Below, piece after piece: positions 17,102 through 26,105 of a DNA stretch of 64,000 nucleotides. Source of the DNA: Gammaproteobacteria bacterium. Its GTDB lineage: Bacteria > Pseudomonadota > Gammaproteobacteria > Arenicellales > Arenicellaceae. Positions within the stretch are counted from its first letter, which is position 1. The number at the start of each line of letters is the position of its first letter. Location of the stretch: the NCBI GenBank assembly GCA_022447525.1, contig JAKVBA010000029.1:1-64000 (forward strand), written 5' to 3'. The notes beneath the pieces are model-generated. The model did no database searches. It was not told the DNA's origin and saw only the letters and a program-made list of their open reading frames with translations. The position numbers and the translations under genes are program-made.

Positions 17102-19528
17102 TTAGAAATTATAATTAAACCTTACGCCGAAGGTCATTGGCCTTAAAACGTTGGTCACAAAGCTTCTAACCGTAGCACCATTAATTGTTTGGCTGATTAG
17201 TGGCGTACTTTGCACACCCGTTTCTGCAAATTCATCAAATACATTATTGATGTAACCAGTCACACTCCAGTCATCGCTTTGGTAAGTAGCACGTATGTTA
17301 CCGACCCCAAAACTAGGTAAGGTGTAACTACCTCCTCTGGCTCCCGTGCGTGACAAAATGTCACCTTGCCAGGCGTAATCACCACTCAGAACAAGCTCAG
17401 CACCATTGTTCATAGGCATGGTATAGGATGCCTGCAATGCGAACTGATTCTCTGGAGATCCTGGTAGCCTGTCTCCAGACAAACCGTCCTCAAATCGAGT
17501 ACCAAATCCTGGAGGGCTGATTGTCCGAATCAATGAGGGAACGTCGGCCGACAATTCGCTCTTTGTGTAACTGTACATTGCTTGAAGTCTAAGCGCATCG
17601 GAAACCAACCAATCTACAGTGGTTTCCAAACCAGTAGACTCAGCACCGTTAGCGTTAATCGTAATCGGAATCGAAGCATTTACTGTAGCCGAACTGAGCT
17701 GGTTATCTTCCCACTCAACGTAGTATAGCGCTCCATTCCAGGTGAGTTGACCTTCGAGCCAAGTGCTCTTAAAGCCAATCTCATGATTACGTGTGGTATC
17801 TGGGCCAAACGCACGCTCGTCGAACTGAGCAAAATCATTAGGCCCCGGTCCAAATTGTTGTCCCGGTGCCAAGTTGCAGTTACCTTGCGATGCATTAGGA
17901 TCAAAAGCTGGGCAAGGCCCACCACCATTACTTCCACCAATACGGAAACCTTCACTGACCGTTAAATAAGCCATGAAGTCGTCCGTAAAGTTATAAGAGG
18001 TATTAAACTTGAATAGAGTGCCGTCGTCTTCTTGAGCCAAGTTTGGGTCAAATGGACGCGATTCAATTTCTTCTAAGCTTGCTGCTATAAAGCCTGGGTC
18101 AAATAGAGGAAAATCTACAGTAGACTGAGATTGAATCTCGTAGTCATACAATCTACCACCCAAGGTGACCTGCCATTGGTCGGTAATCTGGTACTGTAAT
18201 TCTCCAAACAAAGCACTTTCCTCAACCTTAGCAGAACCAGCAGAAAAATACTCTAGGTTGTCGGGACGATTGAAGCCTGCGAACTGAGCGTAACCTGGGG
18301 TGAACTCAGATGATGATGAAACGCTCTCAACCTTACTGTAGAAACCACCAACGATCCAGCTAAGGGCCGAATCACTGGTCGATACCAAGCGTACCTCTTG
18401 GGTAAAGGTTTCTTGTCTCTCATCCTCTAATGTGAAAGCGGTAAAGGTTGGGAAAGTTTCATAAGAATATTCAAGCGAGATCAATAAATCTGTTTGATCT
18501 CGCTGGCCAGTCTCTTCATATTCAGACAACCCTGTTGCCGAAGTCAACTCGGCAAAACCAAGGTCAGCGGTTACCTCTAATGCGAGTAACTGTGTGTCTT
18601 CTTCATTTGGCTCGAGCACACGCTGTGCATTTTCGTACTCGGCTGTTGGCAATGCACCACGGAGACTCGAAATACTTCTGCCTTCGTTGTCTTCTGCTTG
18701 ATTGTAGTAAGTTAAGTTAGCGTCTACCGATTCCGAGGGCTTCCATCGCAATGCTAGCTTAGCGGTCACTGATTCCTGGCCGTTGACGTCTTCTGCCGGT
18801 GCGAAATCGTCACTTCCACGAGGCGCATCAGGCTCTGACACCCCTACTTCGCGAACCACAAAAGGTTGATCAATAAATCCTGGATCATAGTAAGAATCTA
18901 CAGCGGCTCTGAAAGCTAGAGATTCACTAATAGGCGCATTCCAGGTGAAACCGAAGTCAGTTCCTATGTCGTCGCTTTCTGCGTTTTTAAAGGCGTCTCC
19001 GCGAATAGAAAATTCGGTTTCCTCTAATTGCGGTCGCTTGGGAATGTATCTTATAGCTCCACCCAAGGTGCCAGCTCCATAAAGCGTCCCTTGAGGACCA
19101 AGCAAAACTTCTAATCGTTCCAAATCAGAGATGCGCAAGTCTACCGCCAAAGGAATATCACCTAAGTAGGTTGAAACCGTGCCGCCTTGTTCATTTCCGT
19201 CACCCTGACCAAGGGGATCAGCATTCAATCCACGTACAATCAATGGATTACCATTACGTCCGCCTTGGTCTATCGCGACGATACCGGGCACAAATCTTAA
19301 TACCTCTGAAATATCCCCTAAACCTTGACGTTCCAGCTTATTACCATCAATGGCGGCAATATTAATGGGTACATCTTGCACTGTTGAAGCTCGGCGTGTT
19401 GCTGTCACCACTACCTCTTCGAGCTCTTTTTGCTGTGCGAATGCTGGCGCAGCCAAAGCACCACTCATTGCTGACAGAGCAATCGCTCTAGCGATACTTG
19501 TCGGTTTAAAAAACCTTTTATTATTCAT
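17102..19528 (-). CDS. TonB-dependent outer-membrane receptor
   Basis: 808 aa. The N-terminal signal peptide ends near AAPAFAQQ. The TonB box and plug follow (ELEEVVVTATRRASTVQDVPINIAAIDG, LRFVPGIVAIDQGG, IVRGLNADPLG, LERLEVLLGPQGTLYGAGTLGGAIRYI), then a 22-strand-type barrel to the terminal aromatic residue (FGVRFNYNF). The plug style, with VVVTATRR and GPQGTLYG, is that of iron-siderophore-like receptors common in marine and oligotrophic Proteobacteria that also take up other small molecules; no substrate is assigned. It is divergent from a TPR-sulfotransferase, a pairing seen repeatedly in such bacteria. The promoter must lie in the 320-bp gap above it. Confidence 0.95.
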   Translation of the reverse strand: MNNKRFFKPTSIARAIALSAMSGALAAPAFAQQKELEEVVVTATRRASTVQDVPINIAAIDGNKLERQGLGDISEVLRFVPGIVAIDQGGRNGNPLIVRGLNADPLGQGDGNEQGGTVSTYLGDIPLAVDLRISDLERLEVLLGPQGTLYGAGTLGGAIRYIPKRPQLEETEFSIRGDAFKNAESDDIGTDFGFTWNAPISESLAFRAAVDSYYDPGFIDQPFVVREVGVSEPDAPRGSDDFAPAEDVNGQESVTAKLALRWKPSESVDANLTYYNQAEDNEGRSISSLRGALPTAEYENAQRVLEPNEEDTQLLALEVTADLGFAELTSATGLSEYEETGQRDQTDLLISLEYSYETFPTFTAFTLEDERQETFTQEVRLVSTSDSALSWIVGGFYSKVESVSSSSEFTPGYAQFAGFNRPDNLEYFSAGSAKVEESALFGELQYQITDQWQVTLGGRLYDYEIQSQSTVDFPLFDPGFIAASLEEIESRPFDPNLAQEDDGTLFKFNTSYNFTDDFMAYLTVSEGFRIGGSNGGGPCPAFDPNASQGNCNLAPGQQFGPGPNDFAQFDERAFGPDTTRNHEIGFKSTWLEGQLTWNGALYYVEWEDNQLSSATVNASIPITINANGAESTGLETTVDWLVSDALRLQAMYSYTKSELSADVPSLIRTISPPGFGTRFEDGLSGDRLPGSPENQFALQASYTMPMNNGAELVLSGDYAWQGDILSRTGARGGSYTLPSFGVGNIRATYQSDDWSVTGYINNVFDEFAETGVQSTPLISQTINGATVRSFVTNVLRPMTFGVRFNYNF

Positions 19529-19848
19529 GGTTAGACTCCAATAAAATTAAACTCTCTCTACCAACACATACTCTGGATTTAAAGTATATTGTCCAAAGAA
19601 AATGTGACTCATTACAAGGTGATTCAAAACACCACCAAAGTAGTTGTGAAGGCAGACAAACACTATTCCAGATGGGGAGTAGACGTTTTGTCCTTAAACA
19701 AGGAAAATACCAAAATCCGCGCAATAAGCTGGAGAGTTGGTGTTTAACCTAACTGTGATCGGTGGGGCTTTGCATCATTGCCATGTAAGTTTGGGCAGAA
19801 CCGAGCAATTTGTCAATTACGATTTTCAAACTCAAAAAAGCAGATGCC
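19529..19848. other. intergenic region, divergent promoters
   Basis: No convincing gene is present. The region should hold the promoter of the TonB receptor (minus) and that of the sulfotransferase (plus). The TTG at 19810 used by the ORF track is not needed because an ATG follows at 19849. I see no clear operator palindrome or Fur-like site. Confidence 0.6.
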
Positions 19849-21432
19849 ATGAATAAAACATCCTCAACCACATCGGCAGTAATCGAGCGAAGTCTTTTAA
19901 GGTTGGGGGAAGGCAAATATGAAGAGGTTCACAAAGAATGTATCGCCCAAATCCATCAAAATATTAATGATCCGGTGCCATACTTACTGCTCGGACAGCT
20001 TGCTTTTGACCATAAGAATCACAGAAAGAGTCTCGAGCTATTTAACAAAGCGATACAACTCGCGCCTGATAATATCTATTGCCTTGCTTACTATGCTCAA
20101 GCTTTAAGCCTCTTAAAAAAGCAAAAAGACGCAAAGGAGATTGCCGATAGAGCCAATAGAATTAGCCCAAAGACCGCAAACCTGGCCGATCTGATTGGTG
20201 TCGTTTATAGTCGGTCGGGATTTCATGAACTGGCAATTGCCTGTTTCCAAGAAGCAGTTCTACTCAATCCAACGCCGGCAAACTATCATTACAATTTGGC
20301 AGCATCATTACAATTTACTGGAGACTTTAGTGCTGCCGAAGAATCATACAAAGAAACATTAAATCGAGAACCCGAAAATTATCGGGCACTGGCATCGTTA
20401 GTTGGTTTGAAAAAGCAAACGATCGAGAACAACAATCTTGAATTGTTGCATGCAGAATTTGCTAATCAGCAAACCAACGAAGACGCTGCCCTGCATCTAG
20501 GACATGCACTTGCTAAAACCTATGAGGATCTGGGGGACTATAAATCTAGCATGCGTTGGCTTCGCAAAGCCAAAGTCGCAAAAATAGAACAAAGCGGCAC
20601 AATAGACTACAAAGCTATCTTCGAGGCCGCCAAAAAAACCACAGCTGCGATCCAATCGCCCAGAGTCCAGACCGCTGACAAAAATGCTCCAATATTTATT
20701 GTTGGCCTCCCCAGAACAGGGACCACTTTAGTTGATAGAATTATATCGAGCCACTCAGAAGTGGTCGCTGCCGGTGAACTTAATGTATTCGCCAACCTAG
20801 TCAAGGAAGCAGTGAATTCCCCATCAAATCTGGTAATGGATGAGACCACTTTGCTAAAGAGCCAGCAGGTTGACCTAGAAAAGATTGGCTCGGCCTATTT
20901 ATCTAGCACGGCAGATCTACGACGGGGTTCAAAGCGGTTTACCGACAAAATGCCCTTAAATTTTTTCTATGTGGGATTGATACACCGTGCACTTCCTGGT
21001 GCCAAAATCATAGCTCTTAGGCGGGGTGCCATGGATAGCTGCTTGAGCAATTATCGACAATTACTCACGGCGGACCAAGCCTACTATAACTATACATACG
21101 ATCTATCAGCCACTGCTAAATTTTATGCTATGTTCGATGATCTAATGAGTTCATGGCGTGAACAGTTGCCTAAAGAATGTTTTTATGAGATCAAATATGA
21201 AGATGTCGTATTTGACCAAGAGCATCAGACTAGAAAACTGTTAGATTTTTGTAACCTTGAGTGGCAAGAGCGATGCTTGGATTTCCACTTAAATGAAGCC
21301 CCAGTATCTACAGCAAGTTCGGTTCAAGTCAGGCAACCTTTGTACTCTGGATCGATTGATAGGTGGAAAAGATACGACCCTGAGGATCTAAAAACATTAG
21401 TAATGGGCCTAGCAGATTTAGCAGAAACCTAA
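19849..21432 (+). CDS. TPR-repeat sulfotransferase-family protein
   Basis: 527 aa from the ATG at 19849. Residues about 1-250 are tandem TPR repeats (for example YLLLGQLAFDHKNHRKSLELFNKAIQLAPDNIYCLAYYAQAL and ANYHYNLAASLQFTGDFSAAEESYKETL). Residues about 280-525 are a sulfotransferase-3-like domain with the PAPS 5-phosphosulfate loop in PIFIVGLPRTGTTLVDRI and the 3-phosphate region in ALRRGAMDSCLSNYRQ, and a late RWKRYDPEDLKTL. It is expected to transfer sulfate from PAPS or to be a degenerate relative; the acceptor is unknown. The 21-codon-shorter start than the TTG is chosen because it is a normal ATG at the edge of the first helix. Confidence 0.85.
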   Translation: MNKTSSTTSAVIERSLLRLGEGKYEEVHKECIAQIHQNINDPVPYLLLGQLAFDHKNHRKSLELFNKAIQLAPDNIYCLAYYAQALSLLKKQKDAKEIADRANRISPKTANLADLIGVVYSRSGFHELAIACFQEAVLLNPTPANYHYNLAASLQFTGDFSAAEESYKETLNREPENYRALASLVGLKKQTIENNNLELLHAEFANQQTNEDAALHLGHALAKTYEDLGDYKSSMRWLRKAKVAKIEQSGTIDYKAIFEAAKKTTAAIQSPRVQTADKNAPIFIVGLPRTGTTLVDRIISSHSEVVAAGELNVFANLVKEAVNSPSNLVMDETTLLKSQQVDLEKIGSAYLSSTADLRRGSKRFTDKMPLNFFYVGLIHRALPGAKIIALRRGAMDSCLSNYRQLLTADQAYYNYTYDLSATAKFYAMFDDLMSSWREQLPKECFYEIKYEDVVFDQEHQTRKLLDFCNLEWQERCLDFHLNEAPVSTASSVQVRQPLYSGSIDRWKRYDPEDLKTLVMGLADLAET

Positions 21433-21450
21433 CTAGCCGCACATTTCCAC

Positions 21451-22593
21451 TTAAACACTGCGGATAGGAATTCCAGCAGCTTTTGCAACGCTATCCAACA
21501 CCTCTATCGCGTGTTCTGGTCGAATATTTTGATACAGCGACCAATATTGGTCACTATCGACTTTTAGCGATTCATTGACCTGTGCTTGCTCTGATTTTGT
21601 GAGCTCGCTGACATCGTCCCATTCGACTCCTTGATGCAAAGCACTCTGACTGGCTAACCACTCGGGCTTTTTCGCGCGCGGCGAGAGAACGACAGCACTG
21701 GGCAGACCACAAGCTTGCGCTAAGTGTCTGGGTCCACCTTCATTTCCGAAAAATAAGTCACAGTGCGACATAAGTGCGGTTAATTTGGACAAACTATCAG
21801 AGTTGATCCTGGGGTAAATATCGGGATGCTCACCTAATGCGGAATAAAACGTTTCTACTTCATTTTGTTCTTCATCGGAGCCCGAGAATAATACCAGCTG
21901 GGCATTATAAGCATCGATAGCATATTGAGCCCATGCTTGCATTTTAGAGAGTTCCCATCGCTTGTTTTTTTCCTTGGCGGTAACAGACATCAAAAATACA
22001 GGGCGCTTAAAATCAACGCCCGCGGCCTCCATGCTGACGCGCATTTCGTTCTTCAACGTCATAGCTGTATTTAATACGAAATCAGTGTCTCGTTTGACAT
22101 CAAAGCCTATTGCGACCAAAGGTTCAAGCAACCTCAAACGCTCAGTGATTTTATTTCCGCCACCCGCTTTGGCATCTACTTTGTTGGTGTAGAAAAAGCC
22201 TCTTCCTTTTTTAGCTCGACCTATACAAATAGCTCGTTTGCGGGCCAACATCGCTATGAATTCACTCTTATTTGTCGACTGCGCATCAACAACTAGATCA
22301 TATTCTGCGGAAGTAATCTGCCTAATCTTGCGCCAATATTTAAAAGGATTTTTACGCTCCTCTTTACTTAGACTGATCACATTATCAATATACGGATGAT
22401 TTTCAAACAGCCCAGCACTAACTTCATGTACCAAATAGTCAACTTGGGCTTTGGGAAACGTCTTTTTTAAGGAGTTACACAAGACCGACGACAAAACCAC
22501 ATCGCCAATAGCCATAAATCGGATTACAAGTATTTTTGCGGTTTCAGCAGTGGGTGTATTTAGAGGAGATGTTTGATGATTATACGCGTTCAT
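21451..22593 (-). CDS. family 9 glycosyltransferase (heptosyltransferase-like)
   Basis: 380 aa, GT-B fold. N-terminal ILVIRFMAIGDVVLSSVLCNSLKKTFPKAQVDYLVHEV matches the acceptor-binding start of ADP-heptose:LPS heptosyltransferases, and FFGNEGGPRHLAQACGLPSAVVLSP is the donor-binding segment with the conserved GGPRHLA (usually DTGxxHLA). It probably adds a sugar in LPS core or a related glycan at the inner face of the membrane. The first motif is intact; the changed second motif and the absence of other LPS genes leave the sugar open. It is convergent with the sulfotransferase (19 bp apart). Confidence 0.85.
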   Translation of the reverse strand: MNAYNHQTSPLNTPTAETAKILVIRFMAIGDVVLSSVLCNSLKKTFPKAQVDYLVHEVSAGLFENHPYIDNVISLSKEERKNPFKYWRKIRQITSAEYDLVVDAQSTNKSEFIAMLARKRAICIGRAKKGRGFFYTNKVDAKAGGGNKITERLRLLEPLVAIGFDVKRDTDFVLNTAMTLKNEMRVSMEAAGVDFKRPVFLMSVTAKEKNKRWELSKMQAWAQYAIDAYNAQLVLFSGSDEEQNEVETFYSALGEHPDIYPRINSDSLSKLTALMSHCDLFFGNEGGPRHLAQACGLPSAVVLSPRAKKPEWLASQSALHQGVEWDDVSELTKSEQAQVNESLKVDSDQYWSLYQNIRPEHAIEVLDSVAKAAGIPIRSV

Positions 22594-22995
22594 TACTTAT
22601 CTTTTTTCTTCTAAACGCTGCAGTGTACTAACTAGCATTACAACAATATGACGTCGGTTCGTTTGTTCGCAAACGAGCTTTCGAATATACGCCTTTTTGA
22701 ATTAAAAAGCTGCATAAACATGCCACATTTTCCAAACCAGCTTGCCTAGCAAGCATATCTCCCTGTACTTATGAATCTAACAAACAAAAATAGAGTTATA
22801 TCAACCCCTTGGGCGATGCGCTAATTCAACAGCATCCTGATCAACCTAGTCCACTATAGCCCCTAAACCTAGCAAGGGTTTGCGTTTTAACATCCTCCTA
22901 ATCAAAGGGGGTATACGCTTGCTAAATTGTTGTTTCGATCACTAAGGGTTGACACCAATTACTACATAAAGACTCACATGCAACCACCTTTTCTG
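22594..22995. other. intergenic region with short UUCG-type hairpin
   Basis: About 400 bp with no convincing gene. A small perfect hairpin, TCGTTTG-TTCG-CAAACGA at 22659-22676, lies some 65 bp upstream of the glycosyltransferase start and could sit in its leader RNA. It has no T-run, so it is not an obvious terminator. The rest is A+T-rich and shows nothing else I can support. Confidence 0.55.
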
Positions 22996-23355
22996 TTATG
23001 TGGATCTTTCTGCGGACAAATACTCATCTATCTCTAGCTGTAAATCCTCCAACATATCCAACACACCGAGAAATTTACTACCAAATTCCGTAACACTGTA
23101 CTCTACTCTAGGAGGTACCTCGTTAAATATTTTCTTCTCAAGAATACCGAAGTCTGTGTTCCTGCGTAAGCATTGATTCAAGACTTTAGTAGTTAAACCT
23201 TCTGTATTGCGTACCATTTCACCGGGCCTGTTAATGCCGTCAGCCAGTAGTTGATAAATTGTCAATGACCACTTACAGCCGTAAATAGTCTCCAGCATGC
23301 GGGCGCTTTCTAGCGGTGCTGATTTTCTCGAAAATTTTTTTCCTTTATCTTTCAT
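22996..23355 (-). CDS. HxlR-family transcriptional regulator
   Basis: 119 aa winged helix-turn-helix protein. LETIYGCKWSLTIYQLLADGINRPGEMVRNTEGLTTKVLNQCLRRNTDFGILEKKIFNEVPPRVEYSVTEFG is the typical HxlR core, with the GCKW start of the first helix and the final wing PPRVEYSVTEFG. HxlR proteins often respond to aldehydes, quinones or disulfide stress and control neighbouring oxidoreductases. A Cys in YGCKW is present but whether it senses anything is unknown. It is divergent from an SDR gene, which is the likeliest target. Direct repeats AGTACCTAC lie between the two start codons. Confidence 0.9.
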   Translation of the reverse strand: MKDKGKKFSRKSAPLESARMLETIYGCKWSLTIYQLLADGINRPGEMVRNTEGLTTKVLNQCLRRNTDFGILEKKIFNEVPPRVEYSVTEFGSKFLGVLDMLEDLQLEIDEYLSAERST

Positions 23356-23370
23356 AAAAATGGACCAAAA

Positions 23371-23398
23371 AGTACCTACCTAACCAATTAGTACCTAC
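23371..23398. promoter_or_regulatory. candidate HxlR operator: two AGTACCTAC repeats
   Basis: AGTACCTAC occurs at 23371-23379 and again at 23390-23398, 19 bp apart start to start, in the 107-bp gap between divergent HxlR and SDR genes. The flanks AAAAAGTA and TACTTTTT also make an outer inverted arrangement. HxlR-family operators contain GTAC/TACT half-sites, so the repeats are a plausible binding site; this is inference. Confidence 0.5.
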
Positions 23399-23462
23399 TT
23401 TTTTTCTGATACTCAATGCTCTAGATTTTGCTCAATAACTTATCACAGACTGGAGAAGAAGC

Positions 23463-24230
23463 ATGAGTAATTCTAAATTGGCAATTATCATTGGTGGCTC
23501 AAGTGGTATGGGCTACGCAACTGCTGAGAACTTAGTTAAACAAGACATTGACGTCTATATTCTAGGTAACAACCAAGAAAAATTAATGAGCGCACAGCAG
23601 ACTCTGATAGAGATGTCAGGGGCGAGCGTGACCACAATACAAGCCAACCTTTACAACGAAGAGGATGTCAGCAGAGTAATAAAAAATATAGATGCTGAGC
23701 AAAGACATATTCAGTTTTTAGTCAATGCGGCGGGCTACTTCAACCCCAAACCATTTCTAGAGCATAAGTTGAGTGACTACGATATTTATATGGAATTGAA
23801 CAAAGCCATATTTTTTATCAGTCAAGCAGTGGTAAAGAACATGGCCAAACATGGCGGGGGTTCTATCGTGAATATTGGGTCGATGTGGGCTAAACAGGCG
23901 ATCAAGGCGACCCCTTCTTCGGCATATTCCATGGCCAAAGCAGGCTTGCACTCTTTAACTCAACATATGGCGATGGAGCTTGCTGATTACAACATAAGAG
24001 TCAATGCCGTATCTCCAGCGGTAGTTAAGACGCCTATCTACGAGGCTTTTATCGATCCTGACAACATAGACGAGGTCATAGACGGGTTCAACGACTTCCA
24101 TCCAATCGGCAGAAGTGGTACACCAGAGGACATATCGAAAAGCATAAACTTTCTTTTACAGGATGATAGCAATTGGGTCACGGGAGCAATTTGGGACGTC
24201 GATGGAGGCGTAACCGCTGGTAGGAATTAA
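23463..24230 (+). CDS. short-chain dehydrogenase/reductase
   Basis: 255 aa classical SDR, NAD(P)-dependent. It has the Rossmann motif GGSSGMGYAT, the NAG-equivalent (VNAAGYF), the catalytic Ser region SIVNIGSMWA and the Tyr-Lys pair in YSMAKAGLHSLT, then a PG-like loop (AVSPAVVKTPIYEAF) and WDVDGG near the end. Substrate unknown. The start has a good ribosome site (GGAGAAGAAGC). It is divergent from HxlR, so is probably regulated by it. A 10-bp hairpin separates it from the cupin gene. Confidence 0.92.
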   Translation: MSNSKLAIIIGGSSGMGYATAENLVKQDIDVYILGNNQEKLMSAQQTLIEMSGASVTTIQANLYNEEDVSRVIKNIDAEQRHIQFLVNAAGYFNPKPFLEHKLSDYDIYMELNKAIFFISQAVVKNMAKHGGGSIVNIGSMWAKQAIKATPSSAYSMAKAGLHSLTQHMAMELADYNIRVNAVSPAVVKTPIYEAFIDPDNIDEVIDGFNDFHPIGRSGTPEDISKSINFLLQDDSNWVTGAIWDVDGGVTAGRN

Positions 24231-24239
24231 AATTTTCTC

Positions 24240-24264
24240 GAGAAAAGGACCCGTTCCTTTTCTC
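24240..24264 (+). terminator. hairpin after SDR gene, likely terminator
   Basis: GAGAAAAGGA, loop CCCGT, TCCTTTTCTC. It has a perfect 10-bp stem followed by ACTTCTTTTTG. It sits 9 bp after the SDR stop and may reduce read-through to the cupin gene. Confidence 0.7.
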
Positions 24265-24318
24265 ACTTCTTTTTGCTAATTCATATAATCTTACAAACAT
24301 AGAGCACAGAGAAAAACC

Positions 24319-24987
24319 ATGACAACCCGACTTAATGCAGATTTCTCAGAAAAAGTAGTGATCCTGCCGCAAGACTATCAATGGGTAAATTCTCCGATGC
24401 CCGGAGTAAAACGTATGATGCTTGACCGAATTGGTGACGAGGTGGCGCGAGCCACCTCGATCGTTAGATACGAACCCAACAGCGCTTTTTCGCCACATTG
24501 TCACACTGGAGGCGAAGAATTTTTTGTCCTCGAAGGTGTTTTTGCTGATGAGCACAGTCAATATCCAGCAGGAAGCTATGTTCGCAATCCGATTGGGACG
24601 TCTCATCAACCTCAAATTGGTGATGAAGGTGCAACTATCTTTGTAAAACTGCATCAATTCAATGCTAAAGATACTAAACCAAAAGTGATAGACACAAACA
24701 AAACCGAGTGGCGTCCGGGCCTAGTGGAGGGCCTAAACGTCATGCCATTACATGATTTTGAAGGGGAGCATGTAGCTTTGGTCAAATGGGCACCAAATAC
24801 ACGATTCAATCCACACAAGCACTGGGGAGGAGAAGAGATTTTAGTATTAGAGGGCACGTTTCATGATGAGTACGGCTCGTATCCGAAAGGCAGCTGGTTA
24901 CGCAGTCCACATATGAGTCAACATCAACCTTTTACCAAAGGTGATGGGGCGCTAATCTTTGTAAAAATAGGGCATATCCCAGACTAG
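24319..24987 (+). CDS. double-cupin protein, ChrR-like
   Basis: 222 aa with two related cupin domains in tandem. The first has HCHTGGEEFFVLEGVFADEHSQYPAGSYVRNPIGTSHQP and the second HKHWGGEEILVLEGTFHDEYGSYPKGSWLRSPHMSQHQP. Each has the metal-binding His-His-Glu and a late His. This is the ChrR-type cupin, found as anti-sigma C-terminal domains and as stand-alone proteins; there is no anti-sigma N-terminal domain or sigma gene here, so it is probably an enzyme or metal-binding protein in the HxlR/SDR region. Duplicated cupins within one chain are normal for this group. Confidence 0.85.
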   Translation: MTTRLNADFSEKVVILPQDYQWVNSPMPGVKRMMLDRIGDEVARATSIVRYEPNSAFSPHCHTGGEEFFVLEGVFADEHSQYPAGSYVRNPIGTSHQPQIGDEGATIFVKLHQFNAKDTKPKVIDTNKTEWRPGLVEGLNVMPLHDFEGEHVALVKWAPNTRFNPHKHWGGEEILVLEGTFHDEYGSYPKGSWLRSPHMSQHQPFTKGDGALIFVKIGHIPD

Positions 24988-25250
24988 TTAGGTATTTTAT
25001 ATACCTTCTTAATGGCAATCTCCATCATCATTTCAGCCCTCGACATGGCACCAGAGCCGATTTGCTTGTAGAGACTATGATTATCGGCCTTGGTGCACAT
25101 AAATCTTATTAAAGCCCATAGCTCTTGATGATTTACTATGGTCCTAAACAATATCTTGCTTAAATTTTTACCTAGATCGGACAAGCACGCGAGGGTGGCT
25201 GCAAAGGTAATTGTACGAACAAGTTTTTTTGCGTTTGATTGATCAAACAA
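24984..25250 (-). CDS. doubtful small ORF
   Basis: 88 codons beginning with TTG, between convergent cupin and PhzF genes and overlapping the cupin stop by 4 bp. Translation (FDQSNAKKLVRTITFAATLACLSDLGKNL) looks plausible but matches no family I know, and there is no clear ribosome site. Internal ATGs would make it very short. It may be the remnant of a gene or not coding at all. Confidence 0.25.
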   Translation of the reverse strand: MFDQSNAKKLVRTITFAATLACLSDLGKNLSKILFRTIVNHQELWALIRFMCTKADNHSLYKQIGSGAMSRAEMMMEIAIKKVYKIPN

Positions 25251-25280
25251 AATCTAAAATATATCGATATAGTAATCGCT

Positions 25281-26081
25281 TTAATCTATGATTATCTTCC
25301 CAACCAAATAGTCAGCGGCTTTTCCTGAAAGGATCACTCGATCTCCTTTGAGATGACAAAAGATAGTCCCTGTACGCTTAGATAACTGTTTGGCGACTAG
25401 CTTTGTTTTAGCAAGTTTCTCAGCCCAGTATGGTGCCATTTGGCAATGGGCTGAACCAGTAACTGGGTCTTCATTGACTCGATATTTTGGATAAAAACAA
25501 CGGCTAACAAAGTCTACGGCGTCTCCTGCAGCTGTCACTATTACACCACGGCGATCTAACTTCGCCATGACACTAAAATTTGGACTAACCGCTCTTACCT
25601 CGGCTTCGCTAGGCAATACAACTAGGTAATCTTGAGCAGCTCGCACGCCAAGTACTTCAGATTGACTGACACCCAGCGAAGACAATAATAAGTCAGATGT
25701 CTCAACAACACTTGGTAATGATGCAGGGAAGTTCATATCATACATCTGTTCGCAGGCACTCGATTTACTGACAATTAGATCACCACTTTTTGTAAAGAAG
25801 TGAATCTGCTTCGACGAGAACTGTTGATGCTCAAATAGTACGTGAGCTGTCGCAAGTGTTGCATGACCACATAGATCCACCTCATGCTCGGGTGTAAACC
25901 ATCTCAGCTCTATTCCTTCATCAACAACGACATAAAATGCCGTCTCAGATAGATTATTTTCCTCTGCTATTTGCTGTAACCGCTCATCATCAATCCATTC
26001 ATCCAACTGACACACGGCCGCTGGATTACCTGAAAAAGCTCGATCTGCAAAAGCGTCGACTTGATATAACTGAATTTCCAT
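25281..26081 (-). CDS. PhzF-family isomerase
   Basis: 266 aa from the ATG at 26081 (the track starts at an upstream TTG). It has the diaminopimelate-epimerase-like two-lobed fold: QVDAFADRAFSGNPAAVCQL, the catalytic Glu region NNLSETAFYV, TPEHEVDLCGHATLATAHVLFE and the late VNEDPVTGSAHCQMAPYWAEKL. PhzF relatives isomerise small cyclic or amino compounds; there are no phenazine genes here, so the substrate is unknown. Gene order suggests it is the last gene in the operon with MAPEG, GFA and DCC genes. Confidence 0.92.
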   Translation of the reverse strand: MEIQLYQVDAFADRAFSGNPAAVCQLDEWIDDERLQQIAEENNLSETAFYVVVDEGIELRWFTPEHEVDLCGHATLATAHVLFEHQQFSSKQIHFFTKSGDLIVSKSSACEQMYDMNFPASLPSVVETSDLLLSSLGVSQSEVLGVRAAQDYLVVLPSEAEVRAVSPNFSVMAKLDRRGVIVTAAGDAVDFVSRCFYPKYRVNEDPVTGSAHCQMAPYWAEKLAKTKLVAKQLSKRTGTIFCHLKGDRVILSGKAADYLVGKIIID

Positions 26082-26105
26082 TTGGTACAAATTTTATGGG
26101 TAGAT

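Noticed and set aside
22943-22975. TTGACA-like -35 box before the HxlR region
   Set aside because: No matching -10 element at 16-18 bp and no gene starts just downstream on the plus strand.
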